The notes below the pieces were generated by a model. The model ran no database searches. It saw nothing but the letters and a program-made list of their open reading frames with translations, and had not been told where the DNA came from. A stretch of DNA of 64,000 bases from positions 1 through 64,000 of the forward strand of contig JAFLVJ010000005.1 of the NCBI GenBank assembly GCA_022508375.1, read 5' to 3'. The stretch comes from Clostridiales bacterium (GTDB lineage Bacteria; Bacillota; Clostridia; Christensenellales; CAG-314). Shown here piece after piece: positions 29,196-38,764 of this stretch. The position numbers and the translations under genes were made by a program. Every line of letters starts with the position of its first letter. Positions within the stretch are counted from its first letter, which is position 1.

Positions 29196-30011
29196 TTATT
29201 TGTTGGGATCGGGGGTCTTGATACGACCGTTTTTGTAAACGGTAATCTCCCAATTAGATCCTTGCAAATTTACATTAGAGTTGTAATAAACACCGTAAGC
29301 CTTTTGCAACCTTGCGGCTAAATCCGTTTCAGGTGATAGCAACCTGATTGTACCGCCCGTACGCAAATTTAAGATCATACTATCGTCAACAAATTTGAAA
29401 GCATTTGTAGGAAGCAAAACTTCGTCCATTTGATCAATTTCCACGTAACATTGCCAGGTAGCCAGTATTGCTTGCAAAACGTAGCCTAGGCGTAAGTTAT
29501 TTTCTTCGGAAGCGAACTTGAACGTTCCGTCCTTGGGTTGCTCCGTCGCTGCATCGGTAGGATTACTAAAAGCCGAAGTAATATCCAGACACTGCACGTC
29601 CTCCGACACGCCTGTAACCCTGCATCCGAATGAGTCCAAATACACAACTTCACCCGACGATGTCAGTTTAGCTATTGCCGTACGTTTTACAAAGTGAATT
29701 TCCAAAATATTGGGGAAACTTTTTACCACGGCAAAAGCATGCCACTGCGCATACTCCGGATTTGACTTTAGCTTCGCATTTACTTCCGTCAAGAAATTGC
29801 TTTTTGACAAGAAAATCGTACTTTTTCCTTTGGCAATAGATTCTATCGCTTCAATGGGAATTCCACCGTCGGGAGCAGTGGTAAGACGCCCCTCAAAGTT
29901 ATGGTAACTGAAATCAACGTGTCTGACGGAAAATACCGATGCCAACACGACTATAATTACCACAACGACTGCTACTATAGCCAATGATACAAGAAGCTTT
30001 TTGCTTTTCAC
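29196..30011 (-). CDS. ftsQ: FtsQ/DivIB-type cell division protein
   Basis: A 271-residue bitopic protein: short basic N-terminus, one membrane segment (residues 6-27), then a POTRA-like domain with IEAIESIAKGKSTIFLSK and the FPNILEIHFVKRTAIAKL beta motif. It scaffolds the divisome outside the membrane. Start is GTG at 30011 behind AAGGAG. It has its own promoter and leads the ftsQ-ftsA-ftsZ-asnS unit. Confidence 0.88.
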   Translation of the reverse strand: MKSKKLLVSLAIVAVVVVIIVVLASVFSVRHVDFSYHNFEGRLTTAPDGGIPIEAIESIAKGKSTIFLSKSNFLTEVNAKLKSNPEYAQWHAFAVVKSFPNILEIHFVKRTAIAKLTSSGEVVYLDSFGCRVTGVSEDVQCLDITSAFSNPTDAATEQPKDGTFKFASEENNLRLGYVLQAILATWQCYVEIDQMDEVLLPTNAFKFVDDSMILNLRTGGTIRLLSPETDLAARLQKAYGVYYNSNVNLQGSNWEITVYKNGRIKTPDPNK

Positions 30012-30064
30012 TTGTAACTCCTTCTGACTGAAAAGTTTATAAACTAGCCAATTTTTGTAACATA

Positions 30065-30093
30065 ATTATACTACTATTAGAAATAATAGTCAA
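30065..30093 (-). promoter_or_regulatory. Promoter of ftsQ-ftsA-ftsZ-asnS
   Basis: Minus strand TTGACT, 17-nt spacer, TATAAT, placed between the murA terminator and ftsQ. This divides the division cluster into two transcription units. Confidence 0.8.
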
Positions 30094-30149
30094 TAAAAAA
30101 GCGTTATTGAATGAAATTTTTCGTCATATTTTCAAAGAAAAAAGAAATC

Positions 30150-30192
30150 AAAAAAAATGTCATGCCATAGCTTGAACTATGGAATGACATTT
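30150..30192 (-). terminator. Terminator after murA, overlapping its stop codon
   Basis: A 16-bp stem with one mismatch (30155-30170 with 30177-30192), 6-nt loop CTTGAA, and eight T residues on the minus strand. The last murA codons and its stop form the 5' arm. Confidence 0.92.
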
Positions 30193-31418
30193 ATATCTGC
30201 ACCTAACGTACGCAAATTTTGAGCCAAATTAACATACCCGCGATTTACATGCTCTATACCGCTAACGCTGCTTGTGCCTGTGGCGTTTAACGCTGCAATC
30301 ACCAGACCTGCTCCGCCGCGCAAATCGTAAGCTGTAACCTGTGCTCCACAAAGACTGCTTCCTTCTATATTAGCCACGTCATTATTGACCGTAATGCGAG
30401 CACCCATTTTGTTGAGTTGTTGAGCATTATGCAGCAACCTGTTTTCAAAAAGTTTTTCAACAATTTGCGTTCGACCGCAACAGCAAGATGCCAAAGAAAG
30501 CAACAGTGATTGCATGTCTGTAGGAAACAGCGGATAAGGTGCGGTGACAATTTTTCCGTAACCGTTTGGCGTTTTGTTCACCATTACACGTATCGCATTG
30601 TCATATTGTTTGATGTATGCGTGTGGAATAAGCACGTTTAGAAACGCTTGCATATGTAAGGGATTACAGTTTGTAATAGTGACGTCACCCATAGTTGCAA
30701 CAGTTGCAGAAATATATGTTGCGGCAACTATTCTGTCCGGAATAACGTCAAATTCGGCACCGTGAAGTTTTTCCACGCCCACTATCTTCAACGTCGAAGT
30801 ACCCACGCCTTGTATCTTTGCGCCCATCTTTACAAGCAGTTGTTCCAACGCCGTTACTTCAGGCTCCATAGCGCAATTTGCAAGCACGGATTCTCCTTCC
30901 GCCAACGCACATGCACACAGCATATTTTCCGTTGCACCGACGCTTGCCATACGCAACGTGTATTGCGCACCAACAGGCTTACCCTTGCAAATTACCATGT
31001 CGTCACTACTGTCAACGGTTACACCCAACGCCTTGAGTCCATTTAAATGTATATCCATGGGACGCGAGCCAATTGCACAACCTCCCGGGAGAGGCAAATT
31101 TGCACCGTGATACTTTGCAACGGTGCTTCCCAAAACAAGCGCGGATCCACGTAGCAGATTTGCAATATCTCGTGGCGCGGAAGTCGTAGTTAATGCACCG
31201 CTTACCGACACAGTGTCATCACTGCGCGATATGCGCTTTCCCATCGATGACAACAATAGCAACATATTTTCTACGTCAACTATGCTTGGACAGTTGTGTA
31301 AAACTACCTGTTCGTCCGTTAAAACCGTTGCGCCAAGCAACGCTAAGGCACAGTTTTTTGCTCCGTAATCGGCGATTTCTCCACTGAGCCTAGCTCCGCC
31401 GTTGATTATGTAATCCAT
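30177..31418 (-). CDS. murA: UDP-N-acetylglucosamine 1-carboxyvinyltransferase MurA
   Basis: A 413-residue enzyme making the first committed step of peptidoglycan synthesis from PEP and UDP-GlcNAc. The N-terminus GGARLSGEIADYGAKNCALALL and the active-site loop LPLPGGCAIGSRPMD (with the PEP-reactive Cys) are intact, so it should be fosfomycin-sensitive in principle. It sits in the place where murG and murB normally lie in this cluster. Confidence 0.97.
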   Translation of the reverse strand: MDYIINGGARLSGEIADYGAKNCALALLGATVLTDEQVVLHNCPSIVDVENMLLLLSSMGKRISRSDDTVSVSGALTTTSAPRDIANLLRGSALVLGSTVAKYHGANLPLPGGCAIGSRPMDIHLNGLKALGVTVDSSDDMVICKGKPVGAQYTLRMASVGATENMLCACALAEGESVLANCAMEPEVTALEQLLVKMGAKIQGVGTSTLKIVGVEKLHGAEFDVIPDRIVAATYISATVATMGDVTITNCNPLHMQAFLNVLIPHAYIKQYDNAIRVMVNKTPNGYGKIVTAPYPLFPTDMQSLLLSLASCCCGRTQIVEKLFENRLLHNAQQLNKMGARITVNNDVANIEGSSLCGAQVTAYDLRGGAGLVIAALNATGTSSVSGIEHVNRGYVNLAQNLRTLGADINVIP

Positions 31419-32518
31419 AGTTTCACTCCAAAATCATTTTCGTAAACACGTTGTGACAGGTTAAGTAATATCCCCATTGCCGTCATAAACACCACCAGTG
31501 ACGTTCCGCCGTAACTTATGAATGGTAACGGTAGCCCCGTTGGCGGAATGCTACCTGTCACCACGGCAAAGTTGAGCAGTGACTGTACTGCAACCACCGC
31601 AGATATTCCACCTGCCAGATAACAGCCGAATTTATCCTTGCTGTTAACTGCAATACGCACTCCGCGCAGTATTACAACAAAATAAAGCGCAAATACAATC
31701 AAACAACCGAAAAGTCCCGTTTCCTCACCGATAACGGAAAAAATAAAGTCACTTTCGGCAAAGGGTAAAAAACGGTACTTCTGTCTGCTGTTAAATAGCC
31801 CCACGCCAAACCAACCGCCGCTTCCCAATGCATACAAAGACTGTATCAGCTGATATCCTTCTTCCTTAGGTGACGCCCAAGGGTCAACAAATGCCAACAG
31901 ACGTTGCAAACGGTACGGTTCCATAATGATAAGCAGCGGAACGGCCAGCACTACGGGAATAAGCATAAGCAGAAAGTACTTCCATTTCATACCACCAAGG
32001 TACAGCATGATGATCATCAGCAATGCAACGCACATGGTTATCGACATGTTCGGTTCGGCAATTATCAATACGCAAAGCACTACTCCAACGATAATCTGCG
32101 GAAGAAAACTGCGGAATTTGGACATGTCCAACTTGGACATTATCGCAGCGCAAAACAGTATGTAGGCAAACTTGGCAATTTCCGACGGTTGCATGGAAAA
32201 ACTGCCCACGCCGATCCACCGACGCGCGCCGTAGTTTTCGATACTGATTCCGGGGACGAACACCAATGCCAACAGCACCACCGACAGCACTACGCCCACA
32301 ATCCAAAGTTTTTGAATAAACTCCAGCTTGATACGGGAGGCAATAAGCATTGCCACCAAACCAATAAGCGCGCCTATTGCCTGTTTCGTCACGAAGAAAT
32401 ATTTGTTGCCGTAGGTAATTTGTGCCGAGTAACTACTGGCGCTGTACACAAACAGCAAGCCAATAAGCACCAAACTTATTACCGCGCCAAACAATATGTA
32501 ATCAATTCGCCGTTTCAC
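31406..32518 (-). CDS. ftsW: FtsW/RodA/SpoVE-family peptidoglycan glycosyltransferase
   Basis: A 370-residue polytopic SEDS protein with about ten membrane segments. It has the family sequences ARRWIGVGSFSMQPSEIAKFA, the YQLIQSLYALGSGGWFGVGL loop and the C-terminal PPTGLPLPFISYGGTSLV. SEDS proteins polymerise lipid II together with a class B PBP. The exact start is uncertain (GTG at 32518 or adjacent TTG at 32521); it overlaps the murD end. Placement after murD supports FtsW, but SpoVE cannot be excluded. Confidence 0.92.
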   Translation of the reverse strand: MKRRIDYILFGAVISLVLIGLLFVYSASSYSAQITYGNKYFFVTKQAIGALIGLVAMLIASRIKLEFIQKLWIVGVVLSVVLLALVFVPGISIENYGARRWIGVGSFSMQPSEIAKFAYILFCAAIMSKLDMSKFRSFLPQIIVGVVLCVLIIAEPNMSITMCVALLMIIMLYLGGMKWKYFLLMLIPVVLAVPLLIIMEPYRLQRLLAFVDPWASPKEEGYQLIQSLYALGSGGWFGVGLFNSRQKYRFLPFAESDFIFSVIGEETGLFGCLIVFALYFVVILRGVRIAVNSKDKFGCYLAGGISAVVAVQSLLNFAVVTGSIPPTGLPLPFISYGGTSLVVFMTAMGILLNLSQRVYENDFGVKLWIT

Positions 32519-33788
32519 CAATTAAATCCGCAACCACCTTTTGAAAGTATTCGCCACGCTCTATGTAACTGCTAAATTTATCAAAACTCGCGCATGCGTT
32601 AGACATAAGAACAACTCCGCCGATTGGCTTGATTGTTTCGTAACAGAAACGCGTAGCGTCCCGTATATCCTCAAATTGCATCACTTTAACATCGTATTTG
32701 TTGCCACACGCAGAAATATGACAAGCCGTTTCGCCCGTTGCAACTACCAACTTGACATTGGGTTGTATGGCGTTAAATATTGCGTCGTAGTTTTCGCCCT
32801 TATCCGAACCACCGACAATAACTGCAATATTACACGAAAAGCAACCGAGAGCACTTACCGTAGCCGCAACGTTGGTTGCTTTGCTGTCATCGACAAACGT
32901 AACCCCGCAAGCGGTAGCAACCCTTTGTAATCTATGCGGTAAAAACTTGTAACTTTCAATTGCGTTGACAGCTTGCTTTGCAGGTACACCTACACAACAA
33001 CTTGCAAGTATTGCACCTAACGCATTACTGAGATTATGTCGTGGAAGTTGAGAAAGAAAGTCTGATTCTATCCGCACACGATTCATGCCGTCCTGCAATA
33101 CTACTCCGCCGTCATAAAAGCAATTAGCACGTTGGTCGCTTACCGAATAGTAAAGCCTGCTACACTTGCATTTATCCGACAATCCTACTACCGCGCTGTC
33201 GTCCAAATTAAATATCGCATATCCGTCTTTTTGATGAACGAAATTATTAACTTTTGCATTTGAGTAATCTTCAAAGCTTGCATGATAATTCAAATGATCG
33301 GGTGCAAGGTTGGTAAAGACACTGACGTAAGGTGCAAAGTTTACACAGTCGGTAAGTTGAAAACTGGAACTTTCCAATACAACAATCTCATTGTCATGCA
33401 CGTCCAATACTTGCGAAGAAAACGGAACGCCACCGTTTCCCAATAACCGTGAGGGAACACTACAACGTTGCAACACATGATAAATCATTTCGCATGTAGT
33501 TGTCTTGCCGTTCGTTCCTGTGACTGATATACACTTACCTTTACAAAGCGGAAAACAAAATTCAAGTTCACCCACAAGTCTTGCGCCACAACTTTTGGCA
33601 AGTCGAATTCCCTTTGCACTTGGAGGTATTCCCGGACTGAGCAAAACAATACTGTTCGGGGTAAAACTTGCAACACCGTCAAAGCCATGTTCGTCATCAT
33701 ACATTACTGCGCTTTTACCGAGTGAAGTCAACATTTTTACAAGATTTTGCCCCGTTTTACCTCTCCCGTACACTATTATGTCTGACAT
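32502..33788 (-). CDS. murD: UDP-N-acetylmuramoylalanine-D-glutamate ligase MurD
   Basis: A 428-residue Mur ligase adding D-Glu to UDP-MurNAc-L-Ala. The ATP-binding motif is SVTGTNGKTTTCEM, followed by NLAPDHLNYH, RLQRVATACGVTFVDDSKATN and IVGGSDKG. The ATG at 33788 has GGAG at good spacing; an in-frame TTG 12 nt upstream is less likely. It starts 1 nt after mraY ends. Confidence 0.97.
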   Translation of the reverse strand: MSDIIVYGRGKTGQNLVKMLTSLGKSAVMYDDEHGFDGVASFTPNSIVLLSPGIPPSAKGIRLAKSCGARLVGELEFCFPLCKGKCISVTGTNGKTTTCEMIYHVLQRCSVPSRLLGNGGVPFSSQVLDVHDNEIVVLESSSFQLTDCVNFAPYVSVFTNLAPDHLNYHASFEDYSNAKVNNFVHQKDGYAIFNLDDSAVVGLSDKCKCSRLYYSVSDQRANCFYDGGVVLQDGMNRVRIESDFLSQLPRHNLSNALGAILASCCVGVPAKQAVNAIESYKFLPHRLQRVATACGVTFVDDSKATNVAATVSALGCFSCNIAVIVGGSDKGENYDAIFNAIQPNVKLVVATGETACHISACGNKYDVKVMQFEDIRDATRFCYETIKPIGGVVLMSNACASFDKFSSYIERGEYFQKVVADLIGETAN

Positions 33789-33789
33789 A

Positions 33790-34782
33790 TTATTCTCCAA
33801 GACACATGAAAATTAAGGTAATAAACACTGTGACAACGCTATACAGTACGCAAATGCGCGTTTCGCTCCATTGTTTCTTTTGCAGGTGATGATGGAACGG
33901 CGCCATTAAAAATATGCGCTTGCCCTTGGTTGCCTTGAAGTAAACAACCTGCATGATGACAGATACGCTTGACACAACAAACATTATTCCCAGTATCGGA
34001 ATAAACAGGCTCATACGCGTAAAGATAGCAACACACGCCACCATTGCGCCCAAGGCAAGCGATCCCGTATCGCCCATAAACACCTTAGCGTTGTTGCAAT
34101 TAAATAGCAAAAACGCAACCAGCGCCCCACAACTAATGTAGCAAAGCGTAATCAAATCCTGCGTCTGCTTGTATGCGTAGGTATCGCCAACGCCCTCCAG
34201 TACAGTCAATTCACGATTCAACAGCGCTATCATTCCCGCCATAAAACAAATGGTCGTACTTGTAGCCAATCCGTCTATACCGTCTGTTAAGTTTACACTG
34301 TTGGTACAGGCGAGATAGATAAATATTACCAGTGGTATAATCCAAAAACCAATACGAACCTGCTTGTCCGTAAATGGAATACGAAGCTTATCGCCAATCG
34401 CAATATCACCGTAAACAAATATTGCCACTAACACCGCTATTGCCAGTTGCACTATTATCTTTTGATAGGCGTGTAGTCCCATATTGCGCTTGTATCGAAT
34501 CTTGATAAAATCATCCAAAAATCCCACAATGCCGTATGCGAAAAAAACGGCTACCGCCACCGCCGTTGCGCGATTTTGCCAACTGCAAAATATCGATGAA
34601 ACCAATGTGATTGCCAAAATAAAGGCAATACCGCCCATCGTAGGCGTTCCTTGCTTATTGCTGTGTTCTGTGACGTAGCTCAGTATTTCCTGTCCCGCCT
34701 TGAGTCGTCTCAATAACGGCAATATCATCCCGCATAGTAGCAGACACAGCGCAAAGGCGACCAAAAAAGATAACGCTTGCAT
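33790..34782 (-). CDS. mraY: Phospho-N-acetylmuramoyl-pentapeptide transferase MraY
   Basis: A 330-residue membrane enzyme with ten predicted membrane segments that forms lipid I. Family motifs GTPTMGGIAF, FGFLDDFIKIR-like (VGFLDDFIKIRYKRN), NSVNLTDGIDGLA, FMGDTGSLALG and the C-terminal MAPFHHHLQKKQW are all present. AAAGGAG precedes the ATG. murF, which usually lies between murE and mraY, is absent. Confidence 0.98.
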   Translation of the reverse strand: MQALSFLVAFALCLLLCGMILPLLRRLKAGQEILSYVTEHSNKQGTPTMGGIAFILAITLVSSIFCSWQNRATAVAVAVFFAYGIVGFLDDFIKIRYKRNMGLHAYQKIIVQLAIAVLVAIFVYGDIAIGDKLRIPFTDKQVRIGFWIIPLVIFIYLACTNSVNLTDGIDGLATSTTICFMAGMIALLNRELTVLEGVGDTYAYKQTQDLITLCYISCGALVAFLLFNCNNAKVFMGDTGSLALGAMVACVAIFTRMSLFIPILGIMFVVSSVSVIMQVVYFKATKGKRIFLMAPFHHHLQKKQWSETRICVLYSVVTVFITLIFMCLGE

Positions 34783-34824
34783 AGCACTCCTTTTTACTTT
34801 TGAATATTATGTACTTTAGCAACA

Positions 34825-36252
34825 CTACTCTATGCGTAAAAGATTTCGTACAACCTCAACGTCCGAGTAGGGAAACTTACGTCCGCGTATTTCCTGATAT
34901 TCCTCAGCGCCTTTCCCGAGAATTGCAACGGTATCTTCACTTGTCGCAATGGACAAGGCGTACTCCGTAGCCTGTGAACGGTTTAAGACGACCTTGTACT
35001 TACACGTCAGTCTTTCGGATACGTCCTGCGCGATAAGTTTGGGATCTTCGTAACGTGGATTGTCATTTGTGAGTATTGCGAAGTCGGCAAACTGAGATAC
35101 TTTTTCCGCCATCAATGGACGCTTAAATTTGTCTCGGTTGCCACCGCATCCAAACACTACAATGAGTTTACCAACCGTGGTACGACGCAAAAAGGACAAA
35201 ATATTGCTTATTCCGTCGGGAGTATGCGCAAAGTCAACCACTATACGCGCTCCGTCCGAGCGTACAATGGTTTCATTTCGTCCGCTTACGCAGTTAACAT
35301 CACCGATTGCCGAAGATATCGTATCAATATCCACCCCCAACACCGACGCACAAGTTGCCGCTGCCAGCGTGTTGTAAACGTTGAATATCCCTGCAAGATG
35401 CGTAGTGATAATTGTGGACTGTCCAAATAGCTCCACTCGATAAGTTGACTTATCCTTATCCACGTGAACGTCGGTCGCTACGATATCCGCATCGCCTTCA
35501 ACCGAATAGGTCGCACAAGGCGAAAAGGAGGATATTTCTTTACCGAGATCGTCGTCAACGTTTACTACTACATTTTTGACGTATTTTTCAGTAAAAAAAC
35601 TCTTTTTTGTTTGTGCGTAATTTTCCATTGTTCGGAAGAAGTCCAAATGATCCTGTGAAAAATTGGTAAATATGGCAACTTCTGAAAGTATTCCTTGCAT
35701 TTTTTTGAGCGCAATAGCGTGGGCGGATACTTCCATTATCACAATTTCCACGTTGTTGAGATACATCTGTCTAAACCAGTAATGAAGCTCAATCGGGTCG
35801 GGAGTAGTAAGTGAACTTGTATGTCGTTGTCCGTTGAAAAAGACTCCGTTTGTCCCAATAACCGCAGTTTTGTATCCGGCTCTGGACAATATCGCATCCA
35901 GTACGTACGAAGTGGAAGTTTTACCGTTAGTTCCCACAATGGATACAATCTTTAATCTGTCAACACAACTGTCGTAAAAATTTTTCGCAGCAATACCCAT
36001 CACACTACGAGCGTCATCTACGATAATTTGCAAAGCCTGCGTTTCCAACGGTCTTTCGGTAACGATTGCAACAGCTCCGTCACCTATTGCCTTGCGAAAG
36101 AAATCGTGCCCGTCGTACTTGCTACCCTTCAGACAAAAGAACAGACACCCTTGTTTTACCTGTGACGTATCGCAAGCAAGACTTGTAATTTCGGGGTTAC
36201 TTTCACCTATCATGCGGTAGCTAACGCCGTTTAGTATTTGTTGAAGATACAT
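34825..36252 (-). CDS. murE: UDP-N-acetylmuramoyl-tripeptide synthetase MurE
   Basis: A 475-residue Mur ligase that adds the third stem-peptide residue. It has SIVGTNGKTSTSYV, TNFSQDHLDFF and GCGGNRDKFKRPLM, then NDNPRYEDP, which resembles the DNPRxEdp motif of meso-diaminopimelate-adding enzymes (Lys-adding MurE lacks it), so Dap at position three is inferred. The ATG at 36252 is preferred to an upstream ATG at 36267 because GGAG lies before it. A terminator hairpin abuts its Shine-Dalgarno. Confidence 0.95.
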   Translation of the reverse strand: MYLQQILNGVSYRMIGESNPEITSLACDTSQVKQGCLFFCLKGSKYDGHDFFRKAIGDGAVAIVTERPLETQALQIIVDDARSVMGIAAKNFYDSCVDRLKIVSIVGTNGKTSTSYVLDAILSRAGYKTAVIGTNGVFFNGQRHTSSLTTPDPIELHYWFRQMYLNNVEIVIMEVSAHAIALKKMQGILSEVAIFTNFSQDHLDFFRTMENYAQTKKSFFTEKYVKNVVVNVDDDLGKEISSFSPCATYSVEGDADIVATDVHVDKDKSTYRVELFGQSTIITTHLAGIFNVYNTLAAATCASVLGVDIDTISSAIGDVNCVSGRNETIVRSDGARIVVDFAHTPDGISNILSFLRRTTVGKLIVVFGCGGNRDKFKRPLMAEKVSQFADFAILTNDNPRYEDPKLIAQDVSERLTCKYKVVLNRSQATEYALSIATSEDTVAILGKGAEEYQEIRGRKFPYSDVEVVRNLLRIE

Positions 36253-36263
36253 AGCACAACTCC

Positions 36264-36303
36264 ACAAAAAAATAATCCATACGGGTTGTCCGTATAGATT
36301 ATT
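36264..36303 (-). terminator. Terminator/attenuator between the PBP gene and murE
   Basis: A 14-bp stem (36271-36284 with 36290-36303, one G-U pair on the minus strand), 5-nt loop and seven T residues that end only about 12 nt before the murE start. murE must be reached by readthrough or from a promoter in 36304-36378, where TTGAAT and TAAATT lie 18 nt apart. Confidence 0.8.
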
Positions 36304-36378
36304 TTATTTGATAACAATATAATTTATGATTGAAAGCCCATAACATTCAATATATCAATCCGCTTAAGCGCCCTAGGA

Positions 36379-38115
36379 TCATTCCAAGGGCGTAATGTTT
36401 TTGTAATTTATTATTTCGCGAAACACAAGTCCGGCGTAAGGCGCGGCAACGATTGATCCGTAGCTTTGTCCTTCCGGTTCGTCCACGATCATCAGGCACA
36501 GATATTTGGGACTGCTTGCGGGGAAAAATCCTATAAACGAAGACACGTACTTACCGGTCGCCAAGGCACCGTCAACGAATTTCTGCGCCGTTCCCGTTTT
36601 ACCGCCCACCTGATATCCTTCTATATAGGCGTTTTTGCCACCACCTTCCTTTACAACCCGTTGGAGCATAGTTGCAATTTGTTTGCTTGTATCTTCACTT
36701 ATCGCGCGATTTACAACCGTCGGCGAAAATCTCTTTACAACCTGTCCTGTTGTGGGATCTGCTATTTCTTTTACAAGATACGGTTGCATGAGCAATCCGC
36801 CGTTTACAGCGGCGGACGTTGCCATACACAGCTGCAATGCCGTAACGGCAATCGTCTGTCCAAAGCCTATACGCGCCAAATCTCCGTTTGTAACGGCGCT
36901 TTGCGGAACAAGTATTCCCGCCTGTTCCCCTGCAAAGTCAATTCCCGTAGTGCTTCCGTAGCCGAATTTGTGCAAGTAGTCATACATCGTATTTTTGCCA
37001 AGCGACAACGCTATATCGGTAAAAATAGGGTTACAGCTGTTGTTTAACGCGTCGGAAAGATTTTGGTTGGAGTGTTTTCCGTTGGCATGCTTTGTCCAGC
37101 AGCTAATTTTCGACCCGTCGATTATGCGCGTACCTGCGGAATTACCGAAGATGTGTTCGGCGGAAAAAGCCTTACTGTTGCCCTTGCGATATTCCTCAAG
37201 ACACGCCGATGCAGTCAACACCTTGAAGGTTGAACCCGGCTCGTACACATCTGTAAGCAACGTGTTTTTGGAATACTTCATCAAATACTCCAAGTTGTCA
37301 CGCGGTAGATTGTTGAGGTCAACGCTTGGCTTTGACGCCATGGCAAGTATTTCGCCTGTCGTAACGTCCAATACAATACAGCGCGCCGCCTGTGGCTTTT
37401 GTTGATACATAGCAAGTTGCAATACGTTTTCCACTATTGTCTGTATTGCAACATCAATAGTAAGCGTTACCGTCAAACCGTTAACTGCAGGAATGTAGGT
37501 CATTGACCCTTGATCCAGTTCGTCGCCCACCAAGTCTGTTTCGGTGAGCAACATGCCGTTTATACCTTGCAAGTATTTGTCGTAATACGCTTCTATACCT
37601 GTCTGACCGACGCCGTCACTCGACACGAAGCCTAGCACCTGAGACAGAAAATCACCATAAACGTAGCTACGTAAGCCCTCAGAAGAAAGATACACACCCT
37701 CAAGGTTGTAACTGCGCAACTCCTCCGCCTTGGCGGTATCGATTTGTCGTTTAACGGTAACTTCCGACACACCACGTTTTACCAGCTTGTCGTACACCGA
37801 TTGATAATCCAATTCAAGCACATCCGAAATAACCTGTGCGCACCGTTCGGGGTCATCTACACTTTTTGGACGAGCGTACACACTGTAACCCGTTTCCGTA
37901 GTAGCAATCAGGTTACCGTTCGTATCCACGATATCCCCACGGTACGCCTTTATCGGCAAATCACGTTGCCATTGCTCCGCTGCTCTCGCTTGCAAGTCCC
38001 TACCCCAAACTACTTGTATATACGCCAAACGTAAAAATATTACCGATAATAAAAAAATTGCCGCCACAATAAGTGTCAGCAATCTTTTTTTTGTAACGAA
38101 GTAACTATGTTGCAA
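36379..38115 (-). CDS. ftsI: FtsI/SpoVD-type class B penicillin-binding protein
   Basis: A 578-residue transpeptidase with one N-terminal membrane helix, a PBP dimerisation domain and the catalytic domain: Ser of GSTFK, NSCN and KTGTAQKF motifs are present. It cross-links septal peptidoglycan. It has no C-terminal PASTA domain, unlike SpoVD and many clostridial PBPs. Start is uncertain: a TTG at 38115 overlapping the ftsL-like stop and preceded by GGGGGA is favoured because the open frame further upstream runs through the ftsL-like gene and looks unlike protein. Confidence 0.9.
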   Translation of the reverse strand: MQHSYFVTKKRLLTLIVAAIFLLSVIFLRLAYIQVVWGRDLQARAAEQWQRDLPIKAYRGDIVDTNGNLIATTETGYSVYARPKSVDDPERCAQVISDVLELDYQSVYDKLVKRGVSEVTVKRQIDTAKAEELRSYNLEGVYLSSEGLRSYVYGDFLSQVLGFVSSDGVGQTGIEAYYDKYLQGINGMLLTETDLVGDELDQGSMTYIPAVNGLTVTLTIDVAIQTIVENVLQLAMYQQKPQAARCIVLDVTTGEILAMASKPSVDLNNLPRDNLEYLMKYSKNTLLTDVYEPGSTFKVLTASACLEEYRKGNSKAFSAEHIFGNSAGTRIIDGSKISCWTKHANGKHSNQNLSDALNNSCNPIFTDIALSLGKNTMYDYLHKFGYGSTTGIDFAGEQAGILVPQSAVTNGDLARIGFGQTIAVTALQLCMATSAAVNGGLLMQPYLVKEIADPTTGQVVKRFSPTVVNRAISEDTSKQIATMLQRVVKEGGGKNAYIEGYQVGGKTGTAQKFVDGALATGKYVSSFIGFFPASSPKYLCLMIVDEPEGQSYGSIVAAPYAGLVFREIINYKNITPLE

Positions 38116-38116
38116 A

Positions 38117-38740
38117 TTATCCCCCAAAAACGCCACATAACCAATCGCACAATGAGTCGAACCAGTTAGATTCAACATGGAAATTTTGCGCGGGTCTTGT
38201 TTCCAGCTCGGTGTACTCCATAGTGGTTGAGTTGGCAGCGTCAATGTAACCCAATTCTGCTGCGCGCTTAGCCAACTGCGCAAAATCTTCTTCCTGAGTA
38301 GCAGCAACAAGATCATCCAATGAAGATGATACTTCGGAATACTCCGTATTAAGCAATGCAGCAGAACTAAACGCGCCGGTTACATATACCGAGCACAGCG
38401 TTACTGCAATAATCAACGCCAATACGACAACAGCGTAGCTTGCAATAGCCACCTTGGTTTTCGTGTTCATCTTGGTAGCCGTTTGCGTGTTTTGAGCAGC
38501 ATACTCGCGTTGATAGCTCATCTTGAGCGTCTGGTCGGAAGGTCTCAGATCATCTGTCGTTACAGTTTCCTGTACTTCAATAGTATCCCAGGGGCCAAGT
38601 CTTTCTTGAATACTGGAAAGAGAAAATTCCTGCTCTTCCTGTGTTTCTTGACCGAATCCTTCCGCATAGGACGTCTTGATATCAGCATAAACGTCTTGCT
38701 GCGGTTGTTGTTGAAATTGAGATTTATTCCATTGTTGCAT
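38117..38740 (-). CDS. FtsL-like single-pass division protein with a long cytoplasmic N-terminus
   Basis: A 207-residue protein between rsmH and the PBP gene, where ftsL normally lies. About 95 Gln- and Glu-rich cytoplasmic residues precede one membrane segment (VAIASYAVVVLALIIAVTL) and an 80-residue extracytoplasmic tail. FtsL is usually about 90-130 residues with a leucine-zipper periplasmic part; that zipper is not obvious here. Identity rests on position and topology. The ATG at 38740 follows AAGGTGG at good spacing. Confidence 0.6.
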   Translation of the reverse strand: MQQWNKSQFQQQPQQDVYADIKTSYAEGFGQETQEEQEFSLSSIQERLGPWDTIEVQETVTTDDLRPSDQTLKMSYQREYAAQNTQTATKMNTKTKVAIASYAVVVLALIIAVTLCSVYVTGAFSSAALLNTEYSEVSSSLDDLVAATQEEDFAQLAKRAAELGYIDAANSTTMEYTELETRPAQNFHVESNWFDSLCDWLCGVFGG

Positions 38741-38764
38741 TATATTCACCACCTTGGGAAATAA

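Noticed and set aside
31904..32575. A 223-codon plus-strand frame opposite ftsW and murD
   Set aside because: It is antisense to intact genes, rich in His/Gln/Lys typical of a mirrored membrane-protein frame, and has no ribosome-binding site.
36379..38316. The PBP gene extended upstream to 38316
   Set aside because: The extra 67 codons overlap the ftsL-like gene out of frame and do not resemble a PBP N-terminus; a TTG at the end of the ftsL-like gene fits better.
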